Positions 5,097-7,509 of a DNA stretch of 7,509 nucleotides are shown piece by piece (position 1 is the first letter of the stretch; each line of letters opens with the position of its first letter). The notes beneath the pieces were generated by a model. It saw only the letters and a list, made by a program, of their open reading frames with translations. It was not told the DNA's origin and searched no databases. The stretch is from assembly GCA_030428405.1 (NCBI GenBank), contig JAUIEH010000123.1:1-7509 (forward strand), written 5' to 3'. The position numbers were made by a program, and so were the translations under genes. The stretch is from Alphaproteobacteria bacterium. GTDB taxonomy: Bacteria > Pseudomonadota > Alphaproteobacteria > Caulobacterales > Maricaulaceae.

Positions 5097-7509
5097 CGCT
5101 ATCGGGGGCAAGCGTTCGCCGCCCGGTTCTTGCGGGCGTCATCAGCGCGCTGATCGTCGTGTTCGGCCTGTTTGCGTTCCGCACCTTGCCGCTGCGCGAA
5201 CTGCCCGATGTCGACCGACCGATCGTCTCCATCGATACGCGCTATCCCGGCGCCAATGCCGAAGTCGTCGAAAACCGCGTCACGTCGCTGATCGAGGATC
5301 AGCTCTCCGGCATTGACGGCGTCGACACCATCACTTCGCGCAGTCGCGACGGCCGCTCCGGCATCACCATCACGTTTGATCTCGATCGCGATCTTGAAGC
5401 CGCCGCCAATGACGTGCGTGACGCCGTCAGCCGCGTCGCGGACGCCTTGCCTGAAGAGGCCGAGCCGCCGGAAGTTGAAAAACAAGACGCTGATGCGCGC
5501 CCTGTCATGTGGTTCAGCCTGACCTCGACGGAACGCGACATCACGGAATTGTCCGACTACGCCCGACGTTATGTCGTGGACCGAATATCGGTCGCCGATG
5601 GCGTCAGCTTCGTGCGCGTCGGCGGCGGTCAGGACTACGCCATGCGCGTCTGGATCGACCGGCGCGCTTTGGCCGCGCGCGGTCTGACGGTCGATGATGT
5701 CGAAAGCGCGCTGCGCCGCCAGAATGTCGAGCTTCCCGCCGGCGAGATCGAGTCGGAGCAAACCGACCTCACGGTGCGCGTCGAACGCTCCTATCTCTTG
5801 CCGGAGGATTTTGCGCAATTGCCCGTGGGGCGAAACGCGCAAGGCCATGTCGTCAGGCTTGGCGAGGTCGCGGATGTGCGCCTCGGCACGAGCGAACGGC
5901 GCACATTGTTCCGTGGCAATGGCGAGACCCGCGTCGGCCTCGGCGTCGTGCGCCAGTCACGCGCCAACGAGCTCGAAGTCGCCCGCAATGTTCGCGCGAT
6001 CATCTCTGAGATCAATCGCTCACTGCCCGACGATCTCTCCATCGAACCGTCCTATGACGGAACTGTGTTCGTCGCCGAAGCGATTGACGAAGTCTGGCGC
6101 TCGCTCGCCATCGCAGCGATGCTGGTCTTCGTCGTCATATTCCTGTTCCTGGGCTCGCTGCGCGCAGCTTTGATACCAGCCGCCGTCGTGCCTGTTTCCC
6201 TGATCGGCGTTTTCGCCGTGCTCGCGATCTTCGGCTATTCCATCAACATATTGACGCTTCTTGCGCTGGTGCTCGCCATCGGCCTGGTCGTGGACGATTC
6301 CATCGTCGTTCTGGAAAACATTCAGCGTCGCGTCGATCTGGGCGAGCCATCGTTGATCGCAGCCGATCGCGGCGCGCGACAAGTCTTCTTCGCCGTCATC
6401 GCCACGACCGCCGTCGTCGTCGCAGTGTTCGCGCCGCTCGCCCTGATGGGGGGCTATGCCGGCCGCCTGTTTCGCGAACTGGCGATTACGATTTCGGGCG
6501 CGACAGTCATTTCGAGCTTCGTCGCCCTGACGCTGACGCCGATGATGGCGTCCAAAATTCTTAAGTCGAGCGAGAACCGACCGCTCGCCGCGCGCCTCGT
6601 CGACGGCTTTGTTCAGTTCGTACGCAAATCATATCTCGCAGCGCTGCGCTGGCTGCTCGCCGCGCCCGTCCTGGTGTTTCCGATCCTGATCGGCGCTGCG
6701 GCCGCGTCCTGGTTCCTGTTCGTGAATATCGACAGCGAGCTGGTGCCGAACGAAGACCGCGGCTCCTTCTTTGTCGGCTTCCAGGCGCCCGAAGGGGCGG
6801 GCTTCGACCACACCGCGCTGCAGGCCGACCGCATCGAGGAAATCTTCCTCGAATATGTCGAGAACGGAGAGCTTGATGTCGTTATGGTCCGTGTGCCGGG
6901 CTTTGGCGGCACTGGCTTCAATTCAGGCATCGCCATCGGCGTTCTGGCGCCCTGGTCGGAGCGCGAGCGCAACGGCCTAGAGATCGTCGGCGAGGTCAAT
7001 CGCCGCCTAGGGGAGCTGACCGGCGTGCGCGCCTTCGCCGGCATGCGCTCGCCTCTGGGCGGGGGAGGCGGCGACGATGTCAGCTTTGTTCTGACCGGTG
7101 ACGACTACGACCTCATCAACGCCGCCGCCGAGCGCATGATCACAGCCTCGCGCAGCAATCCCGGCTTGTTGCGCGTGCGCTCCGACTTCGAGCCGACTGC
7201 GCCGCGCCTCGTCGTCGACGTTCTCGAGGAGCGCGCAGCCTCACTCGGCGTTTCGGTTCAGTCGATTGGGCGCGCGCTGGAAAGCCAGCTTGGCGGACGC
7301 CGTGTCGGCGTGTTTGTCGATGGCGGCGAGAGCTATGAAGTCATCATTCAGAACGCCCGCGAGGACCGCGCCTCGCCGGATGATCTCTCCAATATTTTCG
7401 TGCGCTCTGACGCGACCAACGCTCTGATTCCTTTGTCTAATCTCGTCAGCCTGAACGAGACGGGCGAAGCCTCCAGCCTGCCGCGCGTCAACCGAATGCG
7501 CGCTATCAC
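5093..7509 (+). CDS. RND multidrug efflux pump, inner-membrane subunit (3' end outside window)
   Basis: Proton-driven resistance-nodulation-division exporter of the AcrB/MexB-like HAE-1 type. The frame is open from the ATG at 5093, which overlaps the adaptor stop, to the window edge (805 codons of about 1,030 expected). TM1 is at about 12-30, preceded by SVRRPVLAGV as in the family. The first periplasmic porter part holds LRELPDVDRPIVSI and TRYPGANAEVVENRVT. TM2-TM6 lie at about 337-485, and TM7 near 520-541. TM4 carries the essential proton-relay pair Asp401-Asp402 (GLVVDDSIVVLEN), equivalent to Asp407/408 of AcrB. The second periplasmic loop begins after TM7 (SELVPNEDRGSFFV), with a Gly-rich segment GFGGTGFNSGIAIGV at the position of the AcrB switch-loop region. 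The sequence ends in the porter domain at RVNRMRAI. TM8-TM12, including the TM10 lysine, are outside. No internal stop or frameshift is seen. Substrates are unknown; the two Asp residues argue for an active pump. Confidence 0.95.
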   Translation, partial: MTLSGASVRRPVLAGVISALIVVFGLFAFRTLPLRELPDVDRPIVSIDTRYPGANAEVVENRVTSLIEDQLSGIDGVDTITSRSRDGRSGITITFDLDRDLEAAANDVRDAVSRVADALPEEAEPPEVEKQDADARPVMWFSLTSTERDITELSDYARRYVVDRISVADGVSFVRVGGGQDYAMRVWIDRRALAARGLTVDDVESALRRQNVELPAGEIESEQTDLTVRVERSYLLPEDFAQLPVGRNAQGHVVRLGEVADVRLGTSERRTLFRGNGETRVGLGVVRQSRANELEVARNVRAIISEINRSLPDDLSIEPSYDGTVFVAEAIDEVWRSLAIAAMLVFVVIFLFLGSLRAALIPAAVVPVSLIGVFAVLAIFGYSINILTLLALVLAIGLVVDDSIVVLENIQRRVDLGEPSLIAADRGARQVFFAVIATTAVVVAVFAPLALMGGYAGRLFRELAITISGATVISSFVALTLTPMMASKILKSSENRPLAARLVDGFVQFVRKSYLAALRWLLAAPVLVFPILIGAAAASWFLFVNIDSELVPNEDRGSFFVGFQAPEGAGFDHTALQADRIEEIFLEYVENGELDVVMVRVPGFGGTGFNSGIAIGVLAPWSERERNGLEIVGEVNRRLGELTGVRAFAGMRSPLGGGGGDDVSFVLTGDDYDLINAAAERMITASRSNPGLLRVRSDFEPTAPRLVVDVLEERAASLGVSVQSIGRALESQLGGRRVGVFVDGGESYEVIIQNAREDRASPDDLSNIFVRSDATNALIPLSNLVSLNETGEASSLPRVNRMRAI

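Noticed and set aside
5099..5848. Minus-strand open frame (249 codons) inside the RND pump
   Set aside because: Antisense to a clearly coding RND sequence; low-complexity Asp/Arg/Gly composition typical of reverse-strand shadows.
7051..7071. Gly-rich run in the RND pump (PLGGGGGDD) as a possible insertion or error
   Set aside because: The frame continues correctly into a normal RND porter segment (VSFVLTGDDYDLI), and a Gly-rich or variable linker at this point is common in the family.

Overview
The window is high-GC chromosomal DNA from a Gram-negative bacterium, most likely an alphaproteobacterium. The evidence is two proteins of the DUF2336 family (essentially alphaproteobacterial), an Hpt protein and an NAD kinase with the sequence style of that class, and an RND efflux pair. 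A Caulobacterales/Hyphomonadaceae or Parvularculales-like host fits the codon usage and gene style, but the order cannot be fixed from this sequence alone. There are no signs of mobile DNA: no transposase, integrase, tRNA, CRISPR array, long repeat or shift in base composition.

Layout, left to right. Positions 2-400 (+) are the C-terminal end of a DUF2336 protein that enters from outside the window. It faces a three-gene block on the minus strand, and a good hairpin terminator, probably bidirectional, sits between the converging ends (about 424-461). The minus block is transcribed in the order DUF2336 protein (3055-1919), NAD kinase nadK (1889-1107), stand-alone histidine phosphotransfer (Hpt) protein (1000-512). 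The first gap is 29 nt and the second 106 nt, so an operon is plausible. Only 33 nt separate the start of this block from a divergent plus-strand gene for an exported, probably outer-membrane beta-barrel protein (3089-3910). After a 43-nt gap comes an RND-type efflux unit: a periplasmic adaptor (3954-5096, TTG start) overlapping by 4 nt the inner-membrane RND pump gene (5093 to beyond the right edge, 805 codons visible). The pump frame is open to the window end.

How the genes work together. The right half encodes a proton-driven tripartite exporter without a TolC-type outer-membrane channel in view. The channel may lie beyond the right edge or elsewhere in the genome. The left half links NADP supply (nadK) with a phosphorelay component and two DUF2336 proteins, a HEAT-like family of unknown function. 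The recurrence of DUF2336 on both sides of an orphan Hpt is the most interesting point here. I see no clear evidence of a wholly new system; most of the window is conventional chromosome.
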